Source: JAWOJB01 sp046484325 (GTDB lineage: Bacteria; Actinomycetota; Acidimicrobiia; Spongiisociales; ZC4RG35). Taken from it: a stretch of DNA of 64,000 nt. The stretch spans positions 1 through 64,000 of the forward strand of contig JAWOJB010000028.1 in the NCBI GenBank assembly GCA_046484325.1. Direction: 5' to 3'. The translations under genes and the position numbers were made by a program. The notes under the pieces were generated by a model, which searched no databases, was not told the DNA's origin, and worked only from the letters and a program-made list of their open reading frames with translations. Below are positions 44,575 to 53,300 of the stretch, piece by piece; the first letter of the stretch is position 1; each line of letters begins with the position of its first letter.

Positions 44575-45369
44575 TCAGGATGGTCCGAGAGCGAAGGCCC
44601 CGTACCCGACCACTCGGTCGTGGGACCCCGCCGTGTCACCCGACGTGCGGAGGTCCAGCTGAGCGCACCTCCAATCGCTCCGTCTGGCCACGGCCAGCAT
44701 GGCACGCATGGCCGTCCTGCCACAGGCCGACTCACGTCCGAGATCGTCCGGCCGCAAGGCCAGGATCGATCTCGCGGTGATGGCGTCGAGCCGGCGGGCC
44801 GTGTCGAGATCGTGGTAGTGGGACAGGTCGGAGCTCACCACCATGAAGAGCCCGGCCTCGAGCATGGCGTCGATCACCTGGAGCGCCGCCGAAGGGTCGT
44901 CGCCGCCGGTGAGGATCGGGACCACCGTGAACCCGGACAGGATCACCTGCAGGAACGGAAGCTGAACCTCCAGGGAGTGTTCGGTGCGATGGGCGGCCTC
45001 CGACCGGAAGGCCAGGTGCCGGGCGACCAGGTCGGCGGCGACCGGGTCGACGGATATCGATCCCAGAGGTGTGGCTACCGAGTCGTGCCCGGGGAGGGCG
45101 ACGCCCTCGAACGACGCGAAGTGGGAGGGACCGATGAGACCGATCCGATCGGGGGGTCTGGCCGATTCCCGCAGGAGGCGGTAGGCCGAGGCGGCCACCG
45201 GCCCCGAGTAGACGTGTCCGGCATGGGGCACGATGAGGGCGTGGACGTCGAGATCGGGTCTGACGTCCACGGCATCGTCCAGCATGCGCCGGACCGAAGA
45301 GCGGAGCGAGATCGGATGGGCGGGGTAGAAGCTCCCGGCCACCGCGGCCGGGCGGACAGTGCCGGACAT
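44575..45369 (-). CDS. AmmeMemoRadiSam system protein B (Memo family)
   Basis: 264 residues. Memo/class III extradiol dioxygenase-like fold: RPAAVAGSFYPAHP at the N terminus, VPHAGHVYSGPVAASAY, GPSHFASFEGVALPGHD, EHSLEVQLPFLQ and SSDLSHYHDLDTA, including the His residues (VPHAGH, HSLE, DLSHY) that bind metal in related dioxygenases. No enzymatic activity is established for Memo. The ATG at 45369 begins the conserved region and has TACGCT 6 nt upstream; a start at 45411 would add 14 poorly conserved residues. Confidence 0.9.
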   Translation of the reverse strand: MSGTVRPAAVAGSFYPAHPISLRSSVRRMLDDAVDVRPDLDVHALIVPHAGHVYSGPVAASAYRLLRESARPPDRIGLIGPSHFASFEGVALPGHDSVATPLGSISVDPVAADLVARHLAFRSEAAHRTEHSLEVQLPFLQVILSGFTVVPILTGGDDPSAALQVIDAMLEAGLFMVVSSDLSHYHDLDTARRLDAITARSILALRPDDLGRESACGRTAMRAMLAVARRSDWRCAQLDLRTSGDTAGSHDRVVGYGAFALGPS

Positions 45370-45375
45370 GCCGCC

Positions 45376-45381
45376 AGCGTA
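45376..45381 (-). promoter_or_regulatory. -10 hexamer of Memo-family gene
   Basis: TACGCT, 6 nt before the ATG at 45369. Confidence 0.5.
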
Positions 45382-45453
45382 CGACCGACCTCCGCCACCG
45401 ATCACGGCCATCCGTCCCTGACCCGCCGGCGGCCGCAGGTGCAGGACCGGGAC

Positions 45454-45670
45454 ATGAGCGATCCGCTAGTGGTCCTCGCCCGCCAGGCGACTCGATGACA
45501 CCTCTTCGGTGAGCCGCCGCCGTTCCACCTCGTCTTCGACCCCCGGGCACCGTCCGGCGTCTTCGTGTCGATCCACCATTCGGCCCGGGCGGATGGCGAG
45601 GCTGCCTCACTTCGCGGCCGAGTCGGCACGGTGACGGCGAGGGTGCCGAACACCACCAAACCGAGGTCCT
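45454..45670 (+). pseudogene. Probable AMMECR1 (AmmeMemoRadiSam system protein A) remnant
   Basis: This fills most of the 329-bp gap between the Memo gene and crcB. From ATG 45454 the frame reads MSDPLVVLARQATR, then TGA (45496-45498), and in the same frame continues HLFGEPPPFHLVFDPRAPSG, then GVFVSIHH and, after an acidic stretch, LRGRVGTVTARVP. These resemble, in order, the AMMECR1 blocks LxxLAR-A, L-GEPP, GVFVSLH and LRGCIGT. The catalytic-looking Cys of RGCIG is Val here, one in-frame stop interrupts, and the conserved C-terminal two thirds are absent, replaced by the crcB promoter. A decayed gene next to its two usual partners is the simplest reading. The match is by eye from memory of the family. 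Confidence 0.55.
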
Positions 45671-45686
45671 CCGCTGAGGCGACTCG

Positions 45687-45692
45687 TATCAT
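45687..45692 (+). promoter_or_regulatory. -10 hexamer of crcB pair
   Basis: TATCAT, 6 nt before the GTG at 45699. Confidence 0.5.
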
Positions 45693-45698
45693 CGGGCC

Positions 45699-46130
45699 GT
45701 GCCTCGCCACCTCCCGCTCTACTCGTGGCCACCCGGTCGCTGGAGGCGCATCTCCACCGCCTCGCAGCGACGCCTTGCCGTGGTGTCCGGGGGGACGTTG
45801 GGCACCCTTGGCCGGAGTGCGGTCTCGGACGGGACCACCACCCCCGGCACATGGCCTTGGGCGACGTTCGCGGTGAACCTGATCGGAACTCTCATCCTGG
45901 GATGGCTCCTCGCCCGGCTGCTCCGATCGGGCCGGCCGATGCGGTTGATCATCCCCTTCCTCGGCATCGGGGTCTTGGGCGGATTCACGACGTTCGGTGC
46001 CTTTGCCTACGAGACCTGGGAATTGACGGTGGCAGGCCGGTGGCCGATGGCGGCTCTCTACGTCCTCGCCAGTGTGGCCTTGGGGCTCGGGGTCGCCGTG
46101 GCCGGGTCGCGGCTGGCGGAGGTGAGGTGA
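45699..46130 (+). CDS. crcB: Fluoride efflux channel CrcB/Fluc, first subunit
   Basis: 143 residues. About 35 extra residues precede the four-helix core. Fluc signatures: FAVNLIGTLILGWLLARLL (helix 2) and IGVLGGFTTFGAFAYET (helix 3 with the central Phe/Thr track). It acts as a dual-topology or heterodimeric F- channel in the cytoplasmic membrane. It overlaps the next gene's Shine-Dalgarno region, so the two are cotranslated. GTG start placed by the TATCAT spacing. Confidence 0.92.
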   Translation: MPRHLPLYSWPPGRWRRISTASQRRLAVVSGGTLGTLGRSAVSDGTTTPGTWPWATFAVNLIGTLILGWLLARLLRSGRPMRLIIPFLGIGVLGGFTTFGAFAYETWELTVAGRWPMAALYVLASVALGLGVAVAGSRLAEVR

Positions 46131-46132
46131 CG

Positions 46133-46501
46133 ATGTGGGTGGCGCTTGCCGGTGGCCTCGGCGCGCTGGCTCGCTACGAGCTGGCAGGATGGGTCCAGCA
46201 GCGAGCGACACGACCCTATCCGTTCGGGACGCTGGCCGTGAACGTGACCGGCTCGTTCCTGCTGGGAGTCAGCGTGACCTCCATGCCCGAACACCCCGGA
46301 CTCAACCAGGTCGTCGGGATCGGCCTGCTCGGGGGGTTCACCACCTATTCCACCTGGATGGTCGAGACCGAGGGTCTGGCGCGCGATGGCGGGTGGGCGG
46401 GGATCCTCGCCGCCGTCGTCAACCTGGTGGCAATGCTCACCGGGGGCCTCGTCGGCGTCGGGCTCGGTCTCTGGGTGGGCGACTGGGCGAGAGCGAGGTA
46501 G
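46133..46501 (+). CDS. crcB: Fluoride efflux channel CrcB/Fluc, second subunit
   Basis: 122 residues, minimal Fluc length with four helices. GGLGALARYELAGWVQ (helix 1), GTLAVNVTGSFLLGV (helix 2), GIGLLGGFTTYSTWMVET (helix 3). Pairs of crcB genes in Gram-positive bacteria encode heterodimers. The ATG follows GGAGGTGAGG by 5 nt; an in-frame GTG at 46127 overlaps the stop of the first subunit. Confidence 0.92.
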   Translation: MWVALAGGLGALARYELAGWVQQRATRPYPFGTLAVNVTGSFLLGVSVTSMPEHPGLNQVVGIGLLGGFTTYSTWMVETEGLARDGGWAGILAAVVNLVAMLTGGLVGVGLGLWVGDWARAR

Positions 46502-46506
46502 TCGAC

Positions 46507-46857
46507 ATGGATCGTGTCGAAGCAATCGAGGACGGCAAGCTCCTGCGGATCTTCATCGGCGAAGACGACCTGCACGACGGGAGGCCCCTCTTCGAGTCGA
46601 TCCTCCACGTACTGAGGCGAGAGGGCCTGGCCGGCGCCACGGTCTTTCGCGGTATCGCCGGATTCGGGGCCTCCAGCAGGATTCACACGGCACGGGTGCT
46701 CCGGCTGTCGGAGGATCTGCCGATCGTGATCGAATGCGTGGACCGGGCCGCGGCGATCGAACGGATCATGCCGTTCCTCGACGAGATGATCACGGAGGGG
46801 CTCGTCACCGTCGAACGAGCGGAGGTGCGGATGTATCGAGCCCGCCATGCCGACTGA
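46507..46857 (+). CDS. DUF190 protein
   Basis: 116 residues. Opens GKLLRIFIGEDDLHDGRPLFESILHVLRREGLAGATVFRGIAGFG-type sequence, the DUF190 pattern with a PII-like ferredoxin fold, and ends VTVERAEVRMYRA. DUF190 is repeatedly found beside or fused to CrcB and is suspected to regulate the channel in response to a ligand; this is not proven. It starts 5 bp after the second crcB stop. Confidence 0.9.
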   Translation: MDRVEAIEDGKLLRIFIGEDDLHDGRPLFESILHVLRREGLAGATVFRGIAGFGASSRIHTARVLRLSEDLPIVIECVDRAAAIERIMPFLDEMITEGLVTVERAEVRMYRARHAD

Positions 46858-46888
46858 TCACCCAACCGCATGGGCGCCGACGAGCCGG

Positions 46889-46894
46889 TAGGTT
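46889..46894 (+). promoter_or_regulatory. -10 hexamer of membrane/EEP fusion gene
   Basis: TAGGTT, 7 nt before the GTG at 46902. Confidence 0.4.
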
Positions 46895-46901
46895 GCTGCA
46901 G

Positions 46902-48827
46902 GTGATGGTGGGAGAGCAACGCACCGACCCTCGGGCCATCGTGATGGCCGCCTTCGGGTGCGTCCTCGGCCTCGAGTCGGTGCGGGTCGCCATCGCCTCG
47001 ATCGCCTGGTGGCTGCGCGACACCGTCGGGGTCGGCACGCTCGACCTGATCCCCGTGACCCTGGCACCTTTCCTGGCTGCCGCCCTCTTCCCGCTGCTCG
47101 CTCGCGTACTCGGGATGGCCAGGGGGCTGGCGGTGGCAGTGGGCGTCCTGGCCGTCGCCCGCCTGATCGTGCAGATGGCCGACAGCCCGGCGCTCCTGTT
47201 CGGTGCGGCGGCAGTCGGGGCGGCTGCCTTCGTCGGCCTGCTTCCCCTGCTGCTCTCGCTCGGACGACCCGTGCTCATGGCGGGGTTCCTGCTCGGCCTG
47301 GCTCTCGACGCGGTCGTCAAGGGTCTCGGGGGGAGTCTCGACCTCGCCTATCGATCGGGGGCGGGGGCGACGGCGGCTGCGATCGCGCTGATCGCCGGAT
47401 TCGTCTCGCTGGCTGTGTCCGTGCTCCGCTCCCCCGTCGAATGCCGCGGTCCGGGGTGGTCGGATGCCTGGCCGCTGATCGGCTTCGGCCCTCTGCTGTT
47501 CGTGCAGGCCGCGGTCCTCCAGGCGCCGGGGTGGGTCTCCGAGGTCGCCGGCATCCCACCGGCCGCGGCGCCGGTGGTCATCACCGCCGGCAACCTGCTG
47601 GCGCTCGTGGCCGTCGCACGGCTGAATGGAAACCGCCGCTGGATGGTCGCGGGATCCGTGGTCCTCACCGGGGTGGTCCTCCTGGCCGAGCAGCCCGGCA
47701 CGTGGTTCGTCCTCGGCGTGCCTGCGGCCATCGCAGCGTCGGGGCTCGTCTGGTCGGCGATGGTGCGCGAACCCGATCGCTCCCGGCTCGGGCCTTCGGC
47801 GTCCGCACTCGTCACCGGCGGCATCCTCTTCGTGGTGCTCGGCCTTGCCTTCTATCTCCCCCTGGATCTCCGACTCCCCTTTACCCAGAGCCGCCTGCTC
47901 CAGGTGGTGGCCATCGTCCTCGGGCTCGTCGGCCTGCTCGCCGCCGTCGGCCGCCCGGAGCCGAGACCCTCGGCGGAGAGCTCACCCCTCGCCGGCATCC
48001 CCGCTCTCGCCGGGATCCTCGTCGTGGCATCGACGGTCCCCCTGGTGCTCGCGGTCGTGAACCGGCCGGTCGGCCCCACCAGCACCGGGTTGCCGGTGAC
48101 GGTGATGAGCTACAACCTGCACTCCGGCTTCGACACGAGCGGACGAATGGACCTCGAGGCCATCGCCCGGGTGATCGAGGAGTCGGGGGCCGAGATCGTG
48201 GGTCTCCAGGAGGTCGACCGGAGCCAGCTTCTCAACGCCGGGACCGATGTGTTCGGATACCTGCAGCAGCGGCTCCGCATGCCATACGCCGCCTTCTTCG
48301 GGACCACGGTGCCGGTGTGGGGGAACGCCGTCCTCAGCCGCCACCCGATCCTCGGCACCGAGACGGTGCATCTGCCCACGGTGGGGACGCCGATGCGGCG
48401 GGGCTACCTGGGGACCCGGATCGACCTCGGCGAGGGCACCGAGATCCTCTTCGTCTCCACGCATCTCCAGCACATCAACGACTCCGCCGCCCATGAGGAG
48501 GACCCCGAAGCCGACCTCCTCCCGGTTCACACCGAGCAGATCGGCACGATCCTCGGGGCCTGGGGAGATCGCACGGCGACCATCCTGGTCGGCGACTTCA
48601 ACGCCCGGCCGGGGTGGCGCCAGCTGGATCTGCTGTTCGACGCCGGCTTCGTCGACGCCTGGGAGCAGGCGGGATCGGGCCCCGGGTACACGGCCAACGC
48701 CGCCGATCCCCGGTACCGCATCGACTGGATCTTCCACACCGGCGACCTGGCCACCACTGAGGCCCAGGTGATCGAATCCCGCGCCTCGGATCACTTCGCC
48801 GTCGTTGCGGTGATCGATCGCAACTGA
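46902..48827 (+). CDS. Polytopic membrane protein fused to endonuclease/exonuclease/phosphatase domain
   Basis: 641 residues. Residues 1-385 are almost wholly hydrophobic (about 11-12 membrane segments). The C-terminal EEP domain (about 398-640) has MSYNLHSGFD, VGLQEVDRSQ, GNAVLSRHPI, VSTHLQHIN, ILVGDFNARPG, YRIDWIFHT and ASDHFAVVA, giving all metal and catalytic positions (Asn, Glu, His, Asp-x-Asn, Asp, Asp-His). Known EEP members cut DNA, sphingomyelin, inositol phosphates or lipid phosphates; a membrane-tethered lipid or nucleotide phosphoesterase is plausible. ATG 46905 is the alternative start. Confidence 0.85.
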   Translation: MMVGEQRTDPRAIVMAAFGCVLGLESVRVAIASIAWWLRDTVGVGTLDLIPVTLAPFLAAALFPLLARVLGMARGLAVAVGVLAVARLIVQMADSPALLFGAAAVGAAAFVGLLPLLLSLGRPVLMAGFLLGLALDAVVKGLGGSLDLAYRSGAGATAAAIALIAGFVSLAVSVLRSPVECRGPGWSDAWPLIGFGPLLFVQAAVLQAPGWVSEVAGIPPAAAPVVITAGNLLALVAVARLNGNRRWMVAGSVVLTGVVLLAEQPGTWFVLGVPAAIAASGLVWSAMVREPDRSRLGPSASALVTGGILFVVLGLAFYLPLDLRLPFTQSRLLQVVAIVLGLVGLLAAVGRPEPRPSAESSPLAGIPALAGILVVASTVPLVLAVVNRPVGPTSTGLPVTVMSYNLHSGFDTSGRMDLEAIARVIEESGAEIVGLQEVDRSQLLNAGTDVFGYLQQRLRMPYAAFFGTTVPVWGNAVLSRHPILGTETVHLPTVGTPMRRGYLGTRIDLGEGTEILFVSTHLQHINDSAAHEEDPEADLLPVHTEQIGTILGAWGDRTATILVGDFNARPGWRQLDLLFDAGFVDAWEQAGSGPGYTANAADPRYRIDWIFHTGDLATTEAQVIESRASDHFAVVAVIDRN

Positions 48828-48845
48828 GGGCCGGCCCCGGCGCCG

Positions 48846-48928
48846 AACCGTGGGCCGCCGAACACGACCCGTGTGTTCTCCAACCCTGGGTTGCAGAACA
48901 CACCCACCGTGGTCCACAGCCCACGGTT
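48846..48928. repeat. 47-bp palindromic repeats in head-to-head pair, units C1 and C2
   Basis: C1 (48846-48892, plus) and C2 (48882-48928, minus) are both 47 bp and share their 11-bp AACCCTGGGTT ends, making an 83-bp composite inverted repeat with AACCGTGGGC at one outer end and GCCCACGGTT at the other. It lies between two plus-strand genes, 19 bp after the EEP gene stop. Confidence 0.7.
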
Positions 48929-48983
48929 CGTCCGGAGGAGGAGCCGGACTTCCTGCCCTGGACCGGGGCGCGAGATTCCGGTA

Positions 48984-48994
48984 TGTGTGACACA
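48984..48994. promoter_or_regulatory. Small dyad upstream of glutamate dehydrogenase gene
   Basis: TGTGT-G-ACACA inverted repeat, 19 bp before the ATG at 49013, in the region where the promoter must lie. Possible operator; no regulator identified. Confidence 0.25.
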
Positions 48995-49012
48995 ACCACT
49001 CGGAAGGCGCCC

Positions 49013-50368
49013 ATGACCACGATCGGCATCGATGAGGATCTCAACCTCCACCACATCGCCAGATCCCAGTTCGACCGGGCGGTCCCCTTCAACCCCGAGC
49101 TGCGGGGCTGGCGGGGGATCGCCGAATGGCTGTTCGAGCCCGACCGCATCGTCCAGGTGACCCTCCCGGTGCGGATGGACGACGGCTTCGTCCACATCTT
49201 CACCGGCTACCGGGTTCTCCACTCGAGTGTTCGAGGGCCCGGCAAGGGCGGCGTGCGGTTCCATCCCCAGGCGGGGCCCGACGAGGTGATGGCTCTCGCC
49301 ACCTGGATGACCTGGAAGTGCGCCCTCCTCGACATCCCCTTCGGAGGGGCAAAGGGGGGCGTGGTCTGTGACCCCCATCGCCTGTCGGACGGCGAGAAGG
49401 AGCGGATCACCCGGCGCCTCACCTCGGCTCTCGGCGACATGATCGGCCCGCACACCGACATCCCGGCCCCCGACCTCTACACCGACGCCCAAACCATGGC
49501 CTGGATCTACGACACGTACTCGATGATGCACCGGGGGGAGGCCAACCTGCCCGTGGTCACCGGGAAGCCGGTCGAGTTGGGCGGCCTGGCGGCTCGGGCC
49601 GGTGCCACAGCCCGTGGGGCCTTCTACGCCACCGAGCACTTCCTCGGGATCGGCGGAGTGCCCGGACTCTCCTCGGTCGAGGGAGCCACGGTGGCCATCC
49701 AGGGCTTCGGGAACGCCGGAAGGCACGCCGCCCAGTTCTTCCGCGATGCCGGTGCGGTCATCGTGGCGGTGTCCGACTCGAGAGGCGGATCCCACGCGCC
49801 CGGTGGCCTCGAACCGAGCGCGGCCGGTGCCCACAAGGATGACACCGGCAGCGTTGCCGGGCTGGCCGGAACCGAGACGATCTCCTCGGCCGGGGTGCTC
49901 GAGGTCCCCTGCGACATCCTCGTCCCGGCAGCCCTGGAGACCCAGATCACGGCCGAGAACGCCGCTCGCGTCCAGGCCCGGCTCGTGGTCGAGGCCGCCA
50001 ATGGCCCGACCACGCCCGCCGCCGACACGATCCTCTTCGACCGGGGCGTCAAGGTGCTGCCCGACATCCTCGCCAGTGCCGGCGGCGTGGTCGTCAGCTA
50101 CTTCGAGTGGGCCCAGAACATCGAAAACCAGCAGTGGGACGAGGTCGACGTCACCGAGCGGCTCCGGACCAAGATGCAGCGGGCGACCGAGGTCGTGGCG
50201 ACCCGGCGGGCGACCCTGGTCGAGGGACTCGACGGGTACCGCGCCCGCTGGCACGAGGTGATGCCGAACGCCCCCGAGATCCCCGTGCCCGATCTCCGGA
50301 CTGCCGCCACGGTGGTGGCGATCCAGCGATGCCGCGACGCCACCGTCCAGCGGGGCGTATGGCCGTGA
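49013..50368 (+). CDS. Glu/Leu/Phe/Val dehydrogenase (glutamate dehydrogenase type)
   Basis: 451 residues. Substrate-binding GPGKGGVRFHP (Lys78) and TWKCALLDIPFGGAKGGV (Lys102, catalytic Lys114), PAPDLYTDAQTMAWIYDTYS, and the Rossmann motif VAIQGFGNAGRHAAQFF (about 225-241). SYFEWAQNIENQQW matches glutamate dehydrogenases, so oxidative deamination of glutamate or its reverse is likely. The ATG at 49013 follows GGAAGG with 5-nt spacing; ATG 48983 overlaps the presumed -10 region. Confidence 0.92.
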   Translation: MTTIGIDEDLNLHHIARSQFDRAVPFNPELRGWRGIAEWLFEPDRIVQVTLPVRMDDGFVHIFTGYRVLHSSVRGPGKGGVRFHPQAGPDEVMALATWMTWKCALLDIPFGGAKGGVVCDPHRLSDGEKERITRRLTSALGDMIGPHTDIPAPDLYTDAQTMAWIYDTYSMMHRGEANLPVVTGKPVELGGLAARAGATARGAFYATEHFLGIGGVPGLSSVEGATVAIQGFGNAGRHAAQFFRDAGAVIVAVSDSRGGSHAPGGLEPSAAGAHKDDTGSVAGLAGTETISSAGVLEVPCDILVPAALETQITAENAARVQARLVVEAANGPTTPAADTILFDRGVKVLPDILASAGGVVVSYFEWAQNIENQQWDEVDVTERLRTKMQRATEVVATRRATLVEGLDGYRARWHEVMPNAPEIPVPDLRTAATVVAIQRCRDATVQRGVWP

Positions 50369-50384
50369 CCGCGGCGCCGGCCGA

Positions 50385-53300
50385 TCAGGACCCGGTCGGC
50401 TGAATCGTCCGGGAGCGGGTCAGGACGAGGGCGCCTCCGGCCCCGAGCGCCGAACCGCGGTTCCAGGCCTGCGTGAAGCTTTGCTCGCCCAGCGAGTCCC
50501 GGGCGTCGGCGACGACCTCGTCGGTCGGGATCCCGCCCACCACCTCCGAGGGCGCCCGGGGCCCGAGGATCGCCTCGCCGGCTCCGAGCATGGAGACCGC
50601 CGTCTCGTGGTCGCCCGAGGCATGGAAGGCGGTGGCGAGGGCGCGCAGCGCCAGCACCACCCCGCGCAGGTCCCCCGCCTGCATGCAGAGCGCCAGGCTC
50701 TCGGCCAGCGCCGATCGGCCTCGCTCCAGCTCCGTCTGACGGAGGGCGGTGAGCCCGACGTGGAGCAGGTACTCGCCGAGTGCCGCCCGGGCACCCACCT
50801 GTCCCTCGGTGAGCTTGGCGCGATCCCGGTTGACCTCGACGATGGCCTGGAGCTCGGCCGTGCTGGGGTTGCCCTGGATCATCGTCTTGAGCTCGAACAG
50901 GTTGTTCGACGCCTCCTCGGACAGGCTGAACCCCTCGAGCACCGACCGGTACAGCGACAGGGCGTGCTCGTGGTTGCCCCCCAGCCAGGCCATCGCCCCG
51001 AGCCCGGCATCGGCGTGGGCCACACCGAGCGGGTCCCCAGCCCGTTCCAGCTCGTCCCTCCCCTCGGCATAGCACCGAGCGGCCAGCTGGTAGTCGCCCT
51101 CGTCCCGGGCCAGCGCACCGAGACGGAGCAGCGACCAGCCCTGGTCGAGTGTCCCGGTGTGGCGGAGGAACACCTGGTGGCTCTCGTCCATGAAGCGGCG
51201 CGCCTCGGCCAGGTCCCCGCTCAACCGGGCCATCGTCCCTCGCATCGCCAGTGTCCAGGCCAGGCCCCACTGATCCCCGAACCGCCGGCTCATCTCCTCC
51301 GCCTCGTCGGCGAGCACGTCGGCCTCGTCGGTTGCGTCTCGGAACCAGGCGAGGGTGGCCAGGTGGTAGACCTGGCGGGCCTCTCCCCTGCCGTCGCCGA
51401 TCGAGCGGTAGAGCTCGCGAGACTCGGTGAGAGCCGCCCGGGCCCGCTCGAAGTCGAAGCGGCGGATGGCGAGCAGACCCAGACCGTTGAGGGCACGGGC
51501 CACGACTTCCGGGGCGGCCTCGCCACGGTTCGTCAGGGCACCCTCCAACCGTGACCATCCCTCGCTCACGTCGCGCCGGATCACCCAGTACCACCGAAGC
51601 GCACCGGCGAGCCGGAGGACCTCGGCCGGTTCGCCGGCCTCCTCGAGGTACCCGAGCGCCGAGCGGAGGTTGTAACGGTCTCGATCGAGCCGGTCCGACC
51701 ACAGCTTCTGTTGCAGGCCGTGGAGCCGGCGGTCCGCCTCCTCGGCGAGCTGGGTGAAGAACCTGGCATGGCGGCGGCGGTAGACGTCGGTCTCGCCCAG
51801 TACCTCGAGCCGTCTGCGGGCGTAGTGCCCGACCGGCTCGAGAAGCCGGTACCGAATTGGATCCGTTCCCGCCGCCTCGAGGAGGGAGGTCTCGACCAGC
51901 CGGCCCAGGAGGTCGAGCACCTGCCCGCGCCCGACCTCTCCGCCCGGGCACACATCCTCGGCGGCCTCGAGCGAGAAACCTCCCGAGAATACGGAAAGGC
52001 GGGCGAAGAGCAGCTGCTCGATCGGTGCCAGCGAGTCGTGGCTCCAATCCAGGGTGGTCTCGAGGGTCTGTTGGTGGGGTGGGACGTCCCGGTCTCGTCC
52101 GGTCAGCAGGGCGAACTGCTGGTCGAGCCGTTCCACCAGCTGCCACGGGGACAGCATCTTCAGCCTGGCGGCGGCGAGCTCGATCGCCAGCGGGATGCCA
52201 TCCAACCGCCGGCAGATCTCGGCGACGAGCGCCCCATTCTCCGGCGTGATCTGGAAACCGGGCTGCACCACCCGCGCCCGTTCGACGAAAAGGGCCACCG
52301 AGTCGTAGGAGGAGAGCTCGGCGATGCTGCGAGCCCCGGACGCCGGTACGGCCATCGGTGCGACGTGGATCAGCATCTCGCCCCTGATCGCCAGCCATTC
52401 CCGGCTCGTCACCAGGATGTGCACGTCGGTGCTCGACTCGAGGATGCGCTGGGCGAGCCCGGCGACGGCATCGATCAGGTGCTCGCAGCCGTCGAGGATC
52501 AGCAGCGCCGACGCCCGGGAGAGGCGGGCGGCGAGGGTGTCGACCATGTCCTGGGAGGGATTCTCGGTGATCCGCAGCTGACGGGCGACGGCGGCGGCGA
52601 GCATCGCCTCGTCGACCACTCGCAACACCTCAACGAGCCAGATGCCGTCAGGAAACCTTCCCGAGACCTGGGGGGCGACAGCCAATGCGAGGCTGGTCTT
52701 GCCCACCCCGGCAGAACCGGTGAGCGTGACGAGACGGTGCTCGCCGACCGCGTCGGCGGCCCGCCGGGCCTCGTCACGACGGCCGATGAAGGAGAAGGTC
52801 CGCTGCGGGAGGTTTCCCTTGACCCCCGAGGTCGTCGAGAGCGGCGGGAACTCTCGGGGAAGCCCGCTGATGCTGAGTTGGTACAGGTGCTCCTCGTGGA
52901 CGAGGTCTTTGAGGGCGTGGCTTCCCAGATCCTCCAGGAACGTCCCCTCGGGGAGGCTGTACTCGGTGAGTCTGGCGGTGGCCTCCGACAGGACGATCTG
53001 GCCGCCGTGGCCGCCGGCGGCGATCCGGGCGGCTCGGTGCACGTCGATCCCCACGTAGTCCCCTCCCCCGAGCTTCCCCTCCCCGGTGTGGATGCCGATC
53101 CGCACCCGGACCTCGTGCCCGTGGGGCCACGACTCGGCTCCGAGGGCCCGCTGAATGTCGGCGGCACACGTCACAGCGGCGACCGCCGAGCGGAAGGCCA
53201 CGAAGAGCCCGTCGCCCTCGATCTTCACCACCACCCCGCCGGCGGCGTCCACGGCGTTCTCGATGATGGCGTGATGACGCTCGAGCACCGCCGAATATCC

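Noticed and set aside
45569..45685. Possible fluoride (crcB) riboswitch: GGATGGCGAGGCTGCC and CTGAGGCGACTC upstream of crcB
   Set aside because: The pairing blocks do not match the crcB motif, the region overlaps the AMMECR1-like frame, and a -10 hexamer 6 nt before the crcB start places it upstream of transcription.
48791..50254. 487-codon minus-strand frame opposite glutamate dehydrogenase, and similar long antisense frames across the window
   Set aside because: Low-complexity His/Gly/Asp/Arg composition mirroring the coding strand, no ribosome site and no family match; typical of very GC-rich DNA.
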